64,000 nt of DNA, from positions 328,523-392,522 of the forward strand of contig CAUJNA010003801.1 of assembly GCA_963377175.1 (NCBI GenBank). Reading direction: 5' to 3'. The position numbers were made by a program, and so were the translations under genes. Origin of the DNA: Effrenium voratum (taxonomy: Eukaryota > Sar > Dinophyceae > Suessiales > Symbiodiniaceae). The notes beneath the pieces are model-generated. The model had not been told where the DNA came from, did no database searches, and saw only the letters and a program-made list of their open reading frames with translations. This document shows, piece by piece, positions 49,130 through 61,461 of the stretch. How positions within the stretch are numbered: position 1 is the stretch's first letter; each line of letters starts with the position of its first letter.

Positions 49130-51335
49130 GCTGCTCCAATTGGAGACCCAGGTCATCCACATAGATTTGGGGTGTTGTCAAACAGCCAATGGGTGTAGCC
49201 AAACTGCAACAACCCCAAAGCATAAGGGTGTGGCCAAAACCTACGCCCTCCACAACCGCGTCCGTCTGGACCTGGAGTCGTGCCTACGCGGGCGCGTTGA
49301 GGGCGACGAGCTTTGGTTTGCGGCCTAGCCGAACGGGCAGCACGGCGCCTCCAGGGGCTCCAGCATAAGGTGGCGCACCGAAGAGCACGCCCCACTGCCT
49401 GCCCATCAGCCACACGTTTTTTTTGTCGCGCCTTGGGGCAATTGCCATCGGTCACGAAACCAAATGTACATCGGATATACTGGTGAAGTGAGACAAGTGA
49501 GACAAAGAAACCGTATGAGCGTTACAATGGCCACGCAAAAACACACAAACCAGACAACAAAGAACAGAGCACAGTGTGGCGCTCATAAGGAACCAGGATA
49601 CATGGCAAAAAAGATGAGCCTGCGTGACCTGAGTTTCATCAAGTCAGCCGCATCGTCAAAGACAGCGGGCTTAAAGTTCAAAACGCACTCAATCCGCCGG
49701 GGGCACATTTGCGCATCGTTAACCCCCATGAATGGCCATACGGAGAGAGTAAAACCGCAAGAACTAAATCAACAAGTCAGCCCGTATCCAAAGGCGTGAG
49801 GATTCAAGTAATCACTCAGTGGAAGACTGACACAGGGTTCACAATTGTGTCACGACATGCAATCAAGATTGCAGCGCACAGGCATCACCTGCAGGCACTG
49901 AACAGTGTGAAACCAGACATGCACGAATTAAGGCAGCATAGGCGCAACGGTGTCAGCCGTTACGCACCCTGCCGCTCTCCGGCGAGAGCTCACACCACAC
50001 TTGGGGCTTGCTACTTGGGGGTGCGCCGGCCTCGCAAGGCTGAGTCTCAGCAAGGAGAGCCGCTCGATACTACAAGTAATGCGTGACCCGAGGATAGCGC
50101 AGTGTACGCAACACTGCACACACCTCCTTACCTCATGGCAAGAGGCCAGAAAAGGGAAGATCCGGGTCTGCAATGTAGTAGGGAGTGCACCTATCGGCCG
50201 CACATCAAGGAGGAAGAAGGACTTTGCGATTGACACAGTGTATCGAGAGCCAAGAGATCAAGCGGGGCTCCACAGACCCAAAGTTGACAAGTCGACAACC
50301 GATGGTGGGAATACTCAGGCAGAGCGGGGCTGGCGCTGGAGTAAACCGCAGACACGAGGGTAGGCTTAGGGAATAGGCTGAGCACACCACAAGCGAAGGA
50401 GCAGAAAAGACTGAGCAGTGCCCAGCGCTACAAAGCTCAAAGGGGCGCATACTGCGATGTGGAATCGTCAGCAGGAGTATGCAGGCAAGCAAAGTGAAGA
50501 CCTCTCCACGCGCGTGGGAATGGATGAGGCTTCACTTATTTATCGTGCTGACACGAGTAGTAATAGTAGGGAGATTGCCTATGCCGTTCCTGCTTGGCCC
50601 ACTCAAGAGGAGAAGACCGTTGCGCTTGGCGGTGCAGCGAGAACCAAGAGATCAAGCGGGGCTCGATACTGCAAGGCTCAACGCTCACAGACCGGGAGGT
50701 GACAATTCGACACCCCCTAACGGTGCAACACCAGTGCGACACATCTGGAAGCTACACGCCAGCAAAGGCCGACCTGGCCTAGGCCTTGACCATTCAAGTG
50801 GCAAGCACAGCGTCAAATATCAGCAACCATACGGGAAGCCAATGAGTGCATCCACAACCCACGGGCCAGGGGCCCATACAAGTAGTACCGCGCAAGGCGG
50901 TGGCGGAAGTTTCCAAAAAAACTATAGGAGGCTTGAACAACCAGGGCAAACATGTTTGGGGCCAAATTGAAAACCAATCATGTTTTGTTTGTGACGAACA
51001 TGGCCAAACGGTCACAAAAGAAATCAACAGTCCACCGCTTGGACAAAAACTGGAAAGAAAACCTTGGCAGTGCCCAGGCTGACAGGGAGCCTGCCTGACC
51101 TCAAATGTTCGACAAGTCTTAAGCCTCCATCATTTACCCTTTGTTACCATCCGCCCGCCCGGCTCTTTTTCCTTTTTATGTGGGCAGACTCACTTTGTCT
51201 CTGTTCAAGGCAGCACGGTCAGAAAAGACGCATGCTGCCAGGCAAGGCACACTGCAAGGCACACGGCCTGGCAAGCGCCGGGCGGTCAGAAAAGACGCAC
51301 CCTGGCGCATCTCAAGCGCATTCAGCGCTGTCTTG
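49130..51335. other. Unassigned region with dispersed short repeats
   Basis: Two copies of a 30-40 base word around GAACCAAGAGATCAAGCGGG (50245-50300 and 50640-50730) are followed by related CAACGCTCACAGACC and AAAGTTGACAAGTCG words. Plus-strand frames of 90-160 residues pass through but show no motif. I see no supported gene. Confidence 0.35.
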
Positions 51336-52081
51336 TCAAGCGTTCAAGGTCGTGCACCTTGTCAATGTCATTGCTCGAAGTGTTTTTTGTCGTGCAGCGG
51401 AGTAAGCAACCAAGCCGGGTATGTCTTGGCCTTCGTTGCTGTGAAACGCAGGGAGCCAGCGGGGAAGGCCTATGAGCATCACGCGGTCATAGCCTAACTC
51501 CTGCAAAAGCGTGCAGAAATACTGGCTGGCCGCTGGTCTCGCGCGCGCGGGGTGTACCTCAAGTATCGCTGCGCGTTCAGAGTGGCACGCCAGTGTGGGT
51601 GCACCAAGTAGTGCTCGAGGTCCCCCGCATTGTTTTTGGTCCAAGGGGCGACACTTTTCACCCCACATGGTGCAGCAAACGGGTCGCACCACGGAGTGGG
51701 CAGTGTGGTGCCTTTTGCATCAGCCGCCAGGACGCGTGCGCTGCGCTCTGCGCCGCAGCCTAAAAGAAAATCATACAAGGCAACATTCCCAGCCTCCTGG
51801 CGCGCAAGTGCGCGGAAGCACACATGCCCAGCATGAGCTCCACGTGCGCTCGCAAGTGTGGATGCATCACACTGTCGGGCCTCAGCGTCATGATTTCGCT
51901 CCCAAAGCTTACAAGTGGATTTGCGTTCCAAGGGCTGAGACAGGGGCAGAAAAGCCGCCTGTACTTCCAGCAGCAGGAGCAGAAAAGCCGCCTGCGTGGC
52001 AGCAGCAGGGGCAGAAAAGCCGCCTGCGCCTGACATCCACCAAGGCATGCCGAGATTGGAGTGCTCGAAAAGGCTTGCCAC
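51336..52081 (-). CDS. Possible gene fragment, unknown
   Basis: A 195-residue minus-strand frame (52081-51494) and a following one (51692-51336) share a plausible protein-like composition: L-E-H-Y-L-V-H-P-H-W-R-A-T-L-N-A-Q-R-Y-L, then L-L-Q-E-L-G-Y-D-R-V-M-L-I-G-L-P-R-W. The first 40 residues come from a tandem AGAAAAGCCGCCTG repeat (51946-52030) and are not trustworthy. No family recognised. It could be exons of a repeat-family gene. Confidence 0.3.
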
Positions 52082-52137
52082 TCACATTGTCCCGCAAAGT
52101 GTTTAGGGGCTTACCAGTGTTGTCGCCCCAGTTCACC

Positions 52138-53980
52138 TCATCGCCCCGGCAAGGGCAAAGCGCCGCTTGCCTTCAAGTAAACATTGTGCTCCAAAAAGGA
52201 ATGCTGCGGCGGAAGCTTTGGGCAGGCCCGGCTGCGTTCCGAAGTGCAGCTTCGCAACTCCGTTCGGAGGCACGGTGAAGCACGTCTTGGCCGTCTCCAG
52301 GCGCCCTCGTCTTCCGCAAAGCCGTACAATGGGTTGTAGACGTTGTCGGCTCGGACATGTACACCACGAAGTTGGAGGCCGTGCCGAGCCGGTAGGCAGG
52401 CGAAGAGGGCTCTCGGCCGGGCGTCAAGTTGTAGGTGCGCACAATGTTCCACGGGTTCGCCGCCAGGGTCAGAGTGTAGCCGTCCACGCTCCCAGTCGGG
52501 GCCGCGCTGACGTACATCACCAAGTTGGAGGCCGTGCCCAGCCGGTACCGGCAGCCGAAGGAGTAGCGTCTCCCCGCGTCAGCGTGTAGGTGCGCACAAT
52601 GTTCCAGGCGAAGGCGCTCAGGTGCGTGGCCAGGACCACGCTGCAGCCGCTGCTAGAATCTGCTCTCCTATGGCGGCCACCACCTCGTCGGCCCCTCCGT
52701 CGTCCGGAAAGCGCACGGCTTTGCAGGGCCGAGGCCGCCTCTGTGACTGCGTCCTGGTCGGCGGCTGAGCGGTACGCCACCAACAAGCGCCGAGGTGGTT
52801 TGGTTGGTTGTGAGCACGTCCTGGTCCGGGCCCGTCCGGTAGGCCAGCAGCGCGCCCGTGATGGCGGCCTGCGTCTGTGTGTCCTGCGCGCTCGCCGTGC
52901 GGTAGTCTCCCAACAGCGCGTCTACCTGCGCCGCGGTGTAGTAGGCCAGCAGCGCGGCCGTGATGGCACTGGTCGTCTCCGTGTCCTGCGCCGTTCCGGT
53001 TCGGTAGTCGGCCAACAGAGTGTCCACTTGTGAGGAAGTGTAGTAGGCCAGCAGCGCAGCCGTGAGCCGCGTCCGCCGCTGCGACGGAGTAGCTGCCGTG
53101 ATGCTCAGCGTGTCGTCGCCGTTGGCCAGCGCAGCAGAGAGAGGAGCAGGTTGCGAACGACGTTGCTTCCGCGAAGGAGCTCCCAAGTTGTAAGCCCGCC
53201 CAGGCCGGCGCGTTAACAACTCCGCCTCCGGGAAGCTGCAGGGCGGCGAGCTCCGCGAGGATTGCGTCGAGGGCGCTCTGGAGCGTGGTCTCGCTGGCTG
53301 AGAGCGCGGCGTTCGTGGCGTATGAGGCCAGCAGCGCCGTGTCGGCCTTGGAGGCCTGGAGCGCCGTGATGCTGGCGTCCCGGCTAGCAAGCTGCGCTGC
53401 GACGAAGGCCTCGGTGGCGAGGCCAGCAGGGCATTTGCTGTCTTGGTGTCTACCTCCAGTGGAGTGTCCAGTCCGTCCACCGTGGAGAGCAGGGAGGCCA
53501 GCGCGCTGGCGTCCGCCTTGCCGGCGAGGGCGGCGTCCAGGGCTGCCGTGGTGACGGCGTCCAGGAGAGCGGTCGCTATCTTAGAGTCCGCCTCAGAGGA
53601 AGTGCCACGGCCGACTGCAGGGCGTACGCGGTCAGCGCGCTGGCGTCCGCCTTGGAGGCCTGCAGCCCCGAGATGGCGGCGTCTCTGCTTGCGAGCTCGG
53701 CGGCCAGCGCTGCGGAGAGCGTTGGCCACCTTGGTGTCTACCTCCAGCGGCGTGATCCTCGCCGCTATGTCTAGGGAGTGCTGGTCCACCACCGTCTTGA
53801 GGCCGTAGTTGGCGGCCACCGTGGCCAGCGTGGCGTTGTTGGCCGAGGCGATGGAGCCGTTCATGGCCGCTGTGGTGCTGTAGTTGGACAGCTTCAGGTC
53901 CACGCTGTCCGGGGTGCTCTTCGTCGCCACCACGCCCTCCAGCACGTCGAAGGCCGACTGGTCTGCCTTGTTGGACTGCA
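52138..53980 (-). pseudogene. Fibre-like gene of the GC-rich element, copy 4
   Basis: The longest version: the minus-strand frame 53945-52668 carries S-T-T-A-A-M-N-G-S-I-A-S-A-N-N, L-D-I-A-A-R-I-T-P-L, A-L-A-G-K-A-D-A-S-A-L-A, then three repeats of L-A-Y-Y-T-x-x-Q-V-D-x-L-L-x-D-Y-R-T. Later frames give R-L-G-T-A-S-N-F-V-V-Y-M-S and D-G-Y-T-L-T-L-A-A-N-P-W-N-I-V-R-T. The Y-T-x-x-Q-V-D repeats resemble Y-T-T-E-E-V-D-A-L in the AT-rich virus fibre, so the two fibres may be related. Several frame breaks. It preserves the site that copy 2/3 lost to the insertion. Confidence 0.55.
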
Positions 53981-55057
53981 GAGGACCAACCTACAGGGCC
54001 TACTTTCAAGACACATATCCAACCCTGAAAACAACCGTGGCTCAAACGCAAACCAAGCAGGTCAGGCGAACTCTTCCCTGCCCCTGCCGCAAACCGTTCA
54101 GCTAGAATCCAAGACTGAAGCGCCATCTGGGACACAAACTTGACTTCAGGAAAAATCTTGCACGACGCTGCTAGCAAACCTGAACAAGGAGCACAGAATT
54201 TAGCGCTGGCTGGCCCGTTTGCAAAACATTGGTGCGAAACCGCTCCTTTTTGGAACCACGGTGATTTGCCTGGCCGGGCCCTGCTTAAACTCTCTTTGTC
54301 AGCCTGGTGCCCCGCGCCAGCTTGAAAACCAGCCACCCTAAACCCTAAGGCAACAAGGCGCCTTTTAGCACAAAACTGCTGTGGGTCAAAATGGGCGCAA
54401 CGTTGCAAGGTTTGCAGCGTTCAAGCAAGAAAATTGCACTTGAGGCCTGCACATCGGGCTGCGGGTTCCGTTTGGGAGCCATGGCCACACGTCCGGCGCT
54501 AACCTCGAGAAGCAATAGCCGCCTTGCAAGACAGAAGCAGTGACTTTGCTGGAGCCGAAAAGAAGCGGTTCCGTTCAAACAAAACTCAAAGACCTGGTGA
54601 AAAAACATTGTTGCGGCATGAGCGACTGCCTGGCTGCTTTGCCCTAATCCGTCAGCTATCATTGCTTGCAACTCCAAGCTCCAGGCCTGAAAGCGTGTGT
54701 CGCAAACCTGCAACATAGGCACCGGCGGCGTCAACCGAACTTGGGCGACCCAGCCCGCCCTACGAGCTTCTGGCAACCGCAGTCAAAACACCAAGCCTGA
54801 CAGTAGCAAACTTGAGCAGCCACTGTTGTCAACCCACTCAACTACCGTGCTGAGTGCCCGACAGTCAGCGCCGGGCCTGCAAAGCGAAACAGAAGGCGCA
54901 ATCATAACACCCACAAAAGCTACTGCGCTTCGCACACTCCGCTCCAAGTCAAACCCACGGGTTTGGGTCTTTTGCAACCAGAGCGTGTGTAGAAGTCTGG
55001 CGTTAACAAAATCCAAAAACTAAGTGGGCCACTTACGGAATTGCTTACCTTCCAGCG

Positions 55058-56518
55058 TCACCACAACCTGTTCCCAGGGTTGGCCAGCCAGTCATGGCTC
55101 TCCAAGTACTCCAAGTGCTTAGTCGAGTAATTCACGGTGGCAACAACGGGCGCGCCAAACAAATCACGGTGGTATGCACAAGTTCCGCCGGCTGTAGAGC
55201 CAAACTCGACGAGGCAGTCGTACTTGCCTTGGAGCTTTTCCTGGCGGTTGACAAGGAACACCAAGTCCCTCACATCATCCAAGACCAGGCCGTCGTGCAC
55301 CCCTCGCTGAAACTGACGCATGGAGTCGGGGAAGAACTCCAAAGTCCCAATCTTGAGCTCCAACGGGTGCTTGAACAAGCTGCACGGGAAGGTCCGAGGA
55401 CAACCAAGATGGGGTAGCGTAGAGCATCAACCTCGAAAAGTTTGAAGGGTTGGTACAGGCTGGGGTTGGAACGAATCCTTGCAACCCGCTCTGCCACCGC
55501 TAGCTGCGAAGCAGCTGCCTCTTCGTGTTCCCGGCAAGCTTCAAGGTTTCGCTTCCTGGAGACCACGCCGTCCCGGGTGAGGATTACCAGCTTCTCATAT
55601 GTGGCCGAAGTGACCTTGCGTTGTTTCCACAAGGTTTCTGGCCACTTGTGGAGAACTTGGTAAGTCTTGTCACAACGCGCCCAGCATGGCAAATAGTTGC
55701 CTTGCGTGCACGGCAAGCCGTCGCATCCAAAGACCGTGCCAATTTTGTCTGCGAAGACGTAAAACATGCCACGGTCCACGCAGCGCTGAAGCTGCTTGCC
55801 GGAAAGCCCTTCCCCGCACACATCAGTGGAGCTTGCGTTTGGTCTTGCACCGTAACACGTCAACCACCCGTCTGTCAGACGCCGCAAAGAATTGCACCAT
55901 GAAATGGACGTGCGGCAAGCCTGAAGCACACCTTTCCATGGAGGCACACCACTTGGCGACCCCCCCTTCTGTCAAGTGCGAAGACACAAATGCAAGGAAC
56001 GCCTGCCAAGCGTCCTCCGCGATGCCATGGTAAGTCAGCAGCACAGCAGTAGACCGAATCCTGTAGAGCGTTCGCTGCTGCCCCTCCTTGGCAACGGTTG
56101 CCACAACGGCCGCCTTCGCCGGCCGACCGCCTCCCGCACTGGCTTTGGACTTGGCATCCTGCCACTCCTTCCGGGCTTGCTGCAAGCGCTGGGCATCAGC
56201 AACAGCTCCCCCCTTGTCAGGGTGCACTTTCTTCACCACTGAACGAAAGGCAGCTTCCACCAAACTGTCAGAGCTGTCCCGCGTTACAGTCACTCGGACA
56301 CCATACTGCTGCGCTAGTGACAGCAACAAAGAAACAAGGGGCGTTTGGCCAACAAGATCAAAGATGCTGCCATTTTGAGCCGAGAACTGGCGATGAAGAA
56401 CTTGCGGAGTAGTTTTTTTAATTGGAGAATCGGTTTCCCCCCTTAGAAAGAGCACGGAGTAGTTGCGGGGTAGGGTGCTGCGCGGAGTAGACTGCGCTGA
56501 AACGCACGCGAATACCAT
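55058..56518 (-). pseudogene. J-domain/Rep (HUH and SF3-like helicase) gene, copy A
   Basis: A CRESS-type replication initiator fused to a J-domain. In order: K-K-V-H-P-D-K-G-G (J-domain HPD loop, about 56220), I-R-S-T-A-V-L-L-T-Y-H-G (Rep motif 1), L-P-H-V-H-F-M-V-Q-F (HUH metal site, about 55905), G-M-F-Y-V-F-A-D-K (candidate catalytic Tyr), Y-P-I-L-V-V-L-G-P-S-R (start of the P-loop), L-V-L-D-D-V-R-D (Walker B) and V-V-A-T-V-N-Y-S-T (motif C). The rest of the P-loop, including G-K-T, is deleted, and the frame slips near 55870 and 55385. The same defects occur in copy B. I know related multicopy genes in Symbiodiniaceae. Nicking at an origin is the ancestral role. Confidence 0.65.
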
Positions 56519-58239
56519 TGAAAAATGCGCGGAGTAGTTTTTTCCCGTTCTAAGAAAACAATGTTTTCTATTGCGAAACAGAACTACTCCGCACTCCGTG
56601 GGGTAACGGCAGCTGAAACCCCGCTAAGAGCGCTAAGAGTCTACGGGGGTGAAGGGGTTGGGCAACGTCCCCGGCCTCGACGCTCATGCCAAGCAGTGTG
56701 GACGACGCACCTCAGACAAAGGGCTGAGGCTTCGCAGCTTTTTAAGTGCGAGGACTGGGGCCCAATCTGTCGAACTCTCCCACGCCTCAAAGCTCAAGAC
56801 CATGTGCTCTGCGCGACAAAACCGTGTCCTCAGGCACGGCGCCGCAACTCCGCTCGACCTGCACAAAAGGGTGCAAGAACCCTGTCTCAGCCAAGAACTC
56901 GCCTCCCTCCCTGCCACTCGTCTTTCCAATCGGCTGTGAGTGAAAGCTATAGATACAGCGGGCAGACCCGACACTTTGCGTTAGGCTTTCTTGCCGGTCT
57001 TCTACCCTGCCCTCACGCGCAAACGCAAAAATCAACTAGCGCGGCATTGCGCAAGCCGGGGCGAGACTGCTCTCCTGGCAAAAGCGAACATGCATCTGAG
57101 TGTTGGCTGGTTCCCCAAAACGGTGGCAAGGGGGAACCAAAGTAGCAGGTGTGTTTCAAGGCTGCACGTCTTGCCCACGTCTCTAAGAAGTCAAACACGA
57201 TCTGCCGCTGTTCCCAGACCTCTTCTAGAACCCTAGCCGGAGCCCCGAGGCTTTCAGACGCCCCCATGGCTCCATGCGATAAGACCCTCAAGAGAACACA
57301 CGCTAAAACCCATGCAGCTTTCACGCTAAAACCCACGCGCGTGGTTCCAAAGGGCCCCACACGCTGACGCGCGCAGACTTGGCCTGGCACAGCTTCGTGA
57401 AAGGACAACCGGCTGTTGCGCAGTCAAACGCTGCGCGCCCGCAACAGAAATGGCTCATGCTGCGACCTCTCACACGCAGTGTGACATGTGTGAGGCTTTG
57501 GCTACTCATACAAAGATGAAACGCCACAGACCTGTCGGCGGTAGCTTTTTGGGCGGGGGTTCACTCTTAGGGCAAGCTAGTGGCAAGTTACATGGCTCCT
57601 CACTCAGCTCCGGCTGCTGCGTTGGCTGCTGCCGCGCCTTGGCCACGCAAGACTTCCTGACACGCAAACGTCGCTTTGCTTCAGCGCTGCGCCCATCAAG
57701 TGCTGCTCAGGCCCAGGCCACCCAGGCCACCAGCTCCATCGGCACCACCAGCGCCCCTTCCCAAACCAGCTGAAAGCGCAAACGTGTCGCGTCGCCCGTC
57801 AAGAGCTGCTCAGGCCCAGGCCGCCAGCGCGTAAACTGGAAGGCTTGCGTCGCGCAACCTTACGTTCTGATCCTGGCCGCCTGCTCGGGCGCGCTGGAGC
57901 AAGAGCTCGAGGTCTGCCGCGGAAAGCCCCTTGGCAGCCTGTGGGCCAACTCGCCCCACGCCGCAAAACCTTCAATCAACGGGCCTTGAGCAAGCGCTGG
58001 CGCTTGGCAGCGAGGAGCTTTTGGTCTTTGGCAGCATCCTTAGACTGGCGCTTTAAAGCAGCACGACGCTGCTTCAAAGTCTCCATCTCCTGGTGCAGGA
58101 GGGCCTTGGTGACAGAAACAAACGCTCACGCCAGAGGCGCTGCGAGGCAAAGCCAGTTTCGGGTGTGGAAACTACTTGCGGTTTTGGGCCCCCAAAGGTG
58201 GTCCTCTGGGGTTCGCGCAAGGGCAGAAAGCAAGCTTTT
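56519..58239. other. Spacer of tandem unit A; no gene recognised
   Basis: Plus-strand frames up to 206 residues (56525-57145) show no domain and are matched in unit B. TTCTAAGAAAACAATGTTTT near 56551 and repeated GCTAAAACCCA words (57300-57340) are seen. The sequence just after the Rep start contains GCGGAGTAGTTTTTTCCCGT and ACTACTCCGC, an inverted pair that could be an element end or origin-like hairpin. Confidence 0.35.
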
Positions 58240-60039
58240 CTAGTCAATGGTCAGAGGGCGGCTCATCGTGCCCACGAAGGTGGCAGGCAGGGGGCGTCTC
58301 CGCGTTTCAGGGCTTCTTCTGCGCCAGCTGAAAAGCGAACTTGGCAAGCAGCTTTCCCTGCCGACATACGCCTCAAGGTTCACCTTCATGTTCTTCGGGA
58401 AGATCATTCTCGCGGCTTCAACAGAGGGTAGGCCGTCCGGCGCTGTCGGAACTTGTTGCCACTCCAGCGCATCACAAAGTCTTCGGCCCAAGCGAGACTG
58501 CTCTGCCACTGCTCCCACCGCTGCAAAAGCTTCTTCCCAGTCGGTGGCGGGCAACACCGCTTGTATGCCAGCGACCAGAATCTCGAGCCACTGCACCGTG
58601 CTGATGGAACCAGCTTCAGACGCGGCTTTACCCCGGCGCCACGCGTCCTGCAAGGCTGATTTGAACCGCCAGAAGAGGTGTGTGTCACACGGCTGCAGCT
58701 CTGCCGTCATCAGCGCTGGAATGTAGCAAAGTCGGAGACCGCAACGTTTGGCGTGCGATAAAATTGTTGGGTGTATATGGCAGGGAGCAACATCTAGAAG
58801 CAAGATGACGTATCGGTCCTTCAGAGCGCTACCCAAAGATGAAGCCAGCAGTGACAAAAACCTTCTCATCAACGCATGACTGTTCCATGCAGACTTGCAT
58901 CTCCAAACATGAACATTCGCCGGCAATGTCGGCAAGCTTCTCATCATGGCCGCAGAAAATTGACGCTCATTGCCGATGAGAACTTGCGGGAGGCGGAGTT
59001 GCACTTCTGCGTCGTGAGTGATGCTGGCCAAATACGTGATGTGGCTGCGTCTCTCGCCCAGAGACGAGGGGTCGCCCAAGATGGGCTTGCCCGCAGGAAC
59101 CTTCAGGACAGTGCCCGCCAGACCACTGGGGTGCCGCACCAGGGCGGTCTCGTCCATGTTGATGAGTAATGGCGGGCGGTGGGCAGGAGCGGCCGCCGAA
59201 GCTGCGTTGACCCACTGGAAATAGGCCATGGCCTGGCAAGGACAGCGCGACCAAAAACGGGACCGCTGGGCGCGGCCAAAAACAGGGTTGCAAATCGCTT
59301 TCCTTTCAAAGCTTCTCTTGCCCAAACACACTCCCAATTCAAGCCGTCCTAGACACTACCAAAAACGGGGTTGCCCCAGACCCTCCTTGGACTGCTTCTC
59401 GGCCACAGATATGCGGTTGCGCGGCTTCAGCTTTCCCAAGCGCAGCCCCCATCGCAACCTGAACTTCGCCAACCATCTCCGTTGGCTGCGTTGACTGGCA
59501 CCTATGCGCGCGTGAACCTTCTGTCGCCATGCGTCTGGGGCCAGAGGAGGTATTGCAGACAAGGCGCGCTCGACCAGTTGGGCGCGAGATGGCGCAACAC
59601 CGTGCACTGTGTTCTGCTCTTCAGTCCAGGTGTAGAGAGAGCGCTCCACCACCCAGCGGATAATAGCCAGCATTTGGGGCTCAGACACCAAGCCAGCCTT
59701 GACAGGGTCGCCATGGAGCGCCGCAATCTGCACCAAGGGCAACGTGTCGTACGCTTGCTCAACCTCCACTGCTATTTCCCGCAACTCGTCAGCAGACCCA
59801 GCGAGCGCTCTCCGGCCCTTCCACCACCCTCGGCCCTGCGCAAACTCCGCCGCCACCTCTGCAACACCCCCGCTGTACACTAACACCACCATGCACGTGG
59901 AGCTGGCTGGCGCGCATCGCCAGCCGCGACTCCTCTGACGGGGCCTACTCTGTCGCCTTGCAGCCCGCTTACGCAGCGCCCGCAAGCGCCGCCCCACGTC
60001 TTCCATCTCTGCCTTCAACACGTCTGGGTTTGCCAGCAT
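58240..60039 (-). pseudogene. Pogo/Tigger-like DDE transposase
   Basis: The frame 59337-58240 (365 residues) has the DDE_1 triad: I-N-M-D-E-T-A-L, V-I-L-L-L-D-V-A-P-C-H and L-Q-P-C-D-T-H-L-F-W-R-F-K. The spacing and the A-P-C-H and Q-P-x-D signatures are typical of the pogo/Tigger/Jerky group, which cut and paste DNA at TA sites. A second frame, 60039-59356 (227 residues), supplies a basic N-terminal DNA-binding part (E-L-R-E-I-A...R-W-V-V-E-R-S; K-F-R-L-R-W-G). A break near 59345 separates them. The catalytic half is intact. It lies inside the tandem unit. Confidence 0.7.
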
Positions 60040-60462
60040 GGCTCGCGTTGCACCAACCCCATGAAACTCTCAAACCCAACCCAACACGCGCTGCGCGACT
60101 CTGCGCAACGAACTAGCAGTTAGTCAGGCCAACTTAAGAAGCCACAGCCAAAAACAAGTGTGACAAGAACCACGCAACAACTTGACCAACCCTTGTGTCA
60201 ACTCACATGCGTGAACAGCCCGTCTGGTTTGAGACCCTAACTCCTGCAATGGGCAATGGGCAAGTGGCTCAAAAGGGATTTCACGCGGCGCTTGGCAAAT
60301 GACCGCGGTGTTTCAATGTGGAGCAAACCCCTGCCCAGCACAGAAATGGTGTTGCGCAACTGCAGAGGACCAACCTACAGGGCCTACTTTCAAGACACAT
60401 ATCCAACCCTGAAAACAACCGTGGCTCTCAACGCAAATACAAGCAGTTTGCTGCGAACTTCT

Positions 60463-60463
<1 letters not shown>

Positions 60464-60497
<34 letters not shown>
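60464..60497. repeat. Run of 34 C residues
   Basis: An unbroken poly-C where unit A has TTCCCTGCCCCTGCCG. It is either expansion of a short C-run or an assembly artefact. Confidence 0.9.
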
Positions 60498-61461
60498 TGC
60501 CCCTTGCCGCTTTTAGGGCCCCCTTGACGGAATCCAAGACTGAAGCGCCATTGGGACACAAACTTGGACTTTCAGGAAAATCTTTGAACGAAACGCTGCT
60601 TAGCAACTGAACAAGGAGCACAGGAATTTAGCGCTGCCTGGCCGTCTTTGCAAAACATTGGTGCGCGAACCCGCTCTTGACCAACGGCTTTGTGCCTTAC
60701 TGGCCGGGGGGCCCTGCTTAGACTCTCTTTGTCAGCCTGGTGCCCCGCGCCAGCTTGAAAACCAGCCACCCTAAACCCTAAGGCAACAAGGCGCCTTTTA
60801 GCACAAAACTGCTGTGGGTCAAAATGGGCGCAACGTTGCAAGGTTTGCAGCGTTCAAGCAAGAAAATTGCACTTGAGGCCTGCACATCGGGCTGCGGGTT
60901 CCGTTTGGGAGCCATGGCCACACGTCCGGCGCTAACCTCGAGAAGCAATAGCCGCCTTGCAAGACAGAAGCAGTGACTTTGCTGGAGCCGAAAAGAAGCG
61001 GTTCCGTTCAAACAAAACTCAAAGACCTGGTGAAAAAACATTGTTGCGGCATGAGCGACTGCCTGGCTGCTTTGCCCTAATCCGTCAGCTATCATTGCTT
61101 GCAACTCCAATCCAGGCCTGAAAGCGTGTGTCGCAAACCTGCAACATAGGCACCGGCGGCGTCAACCGAACTTGGGCGACCCAGCCCGCCCTACGAGCTT
61201 CTGGCAACCGCAGTCAAAACACCAAGCCTGACAGTAGCAAACTTGAGCAGCCACTGTTGTCAACCCACTCAACTACCGTGCTGAGTGCCCGACAGTCAGC
61301 GCCGGGCCTGCAAAGCGACACAGAAGGCGCAATCATAACACCCACAAAAGCTACTGCGCTTCGCACACTCCTCTCCAAGTCAAACCCACGGGTTTGGGTC
61401 TTTTGCAACCAGAGCGTGTGTAGAAGTCTGGCGTTAACAAAATCCCAAACTAAGTGGCCAC

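Larger units (their letters stand above)
53981..60364. repeat. 6.4 kb tandem unit A (Rep plus transposase)
   Basis: Starts at GAGGACCAACCTACAGGGCC; the same sequence recurs at 60365, where unit B begins. Contents in order: about 1 kb without a recognised gene, the minus-strand Rep gene (55058-56518), a 1.7 kb spacer, and a minus-strand DDE transposase (58240-60039). Left of 53981 lies fibre DNA, so this is the edge of the array or of the insertion. Confidence 0.8.
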
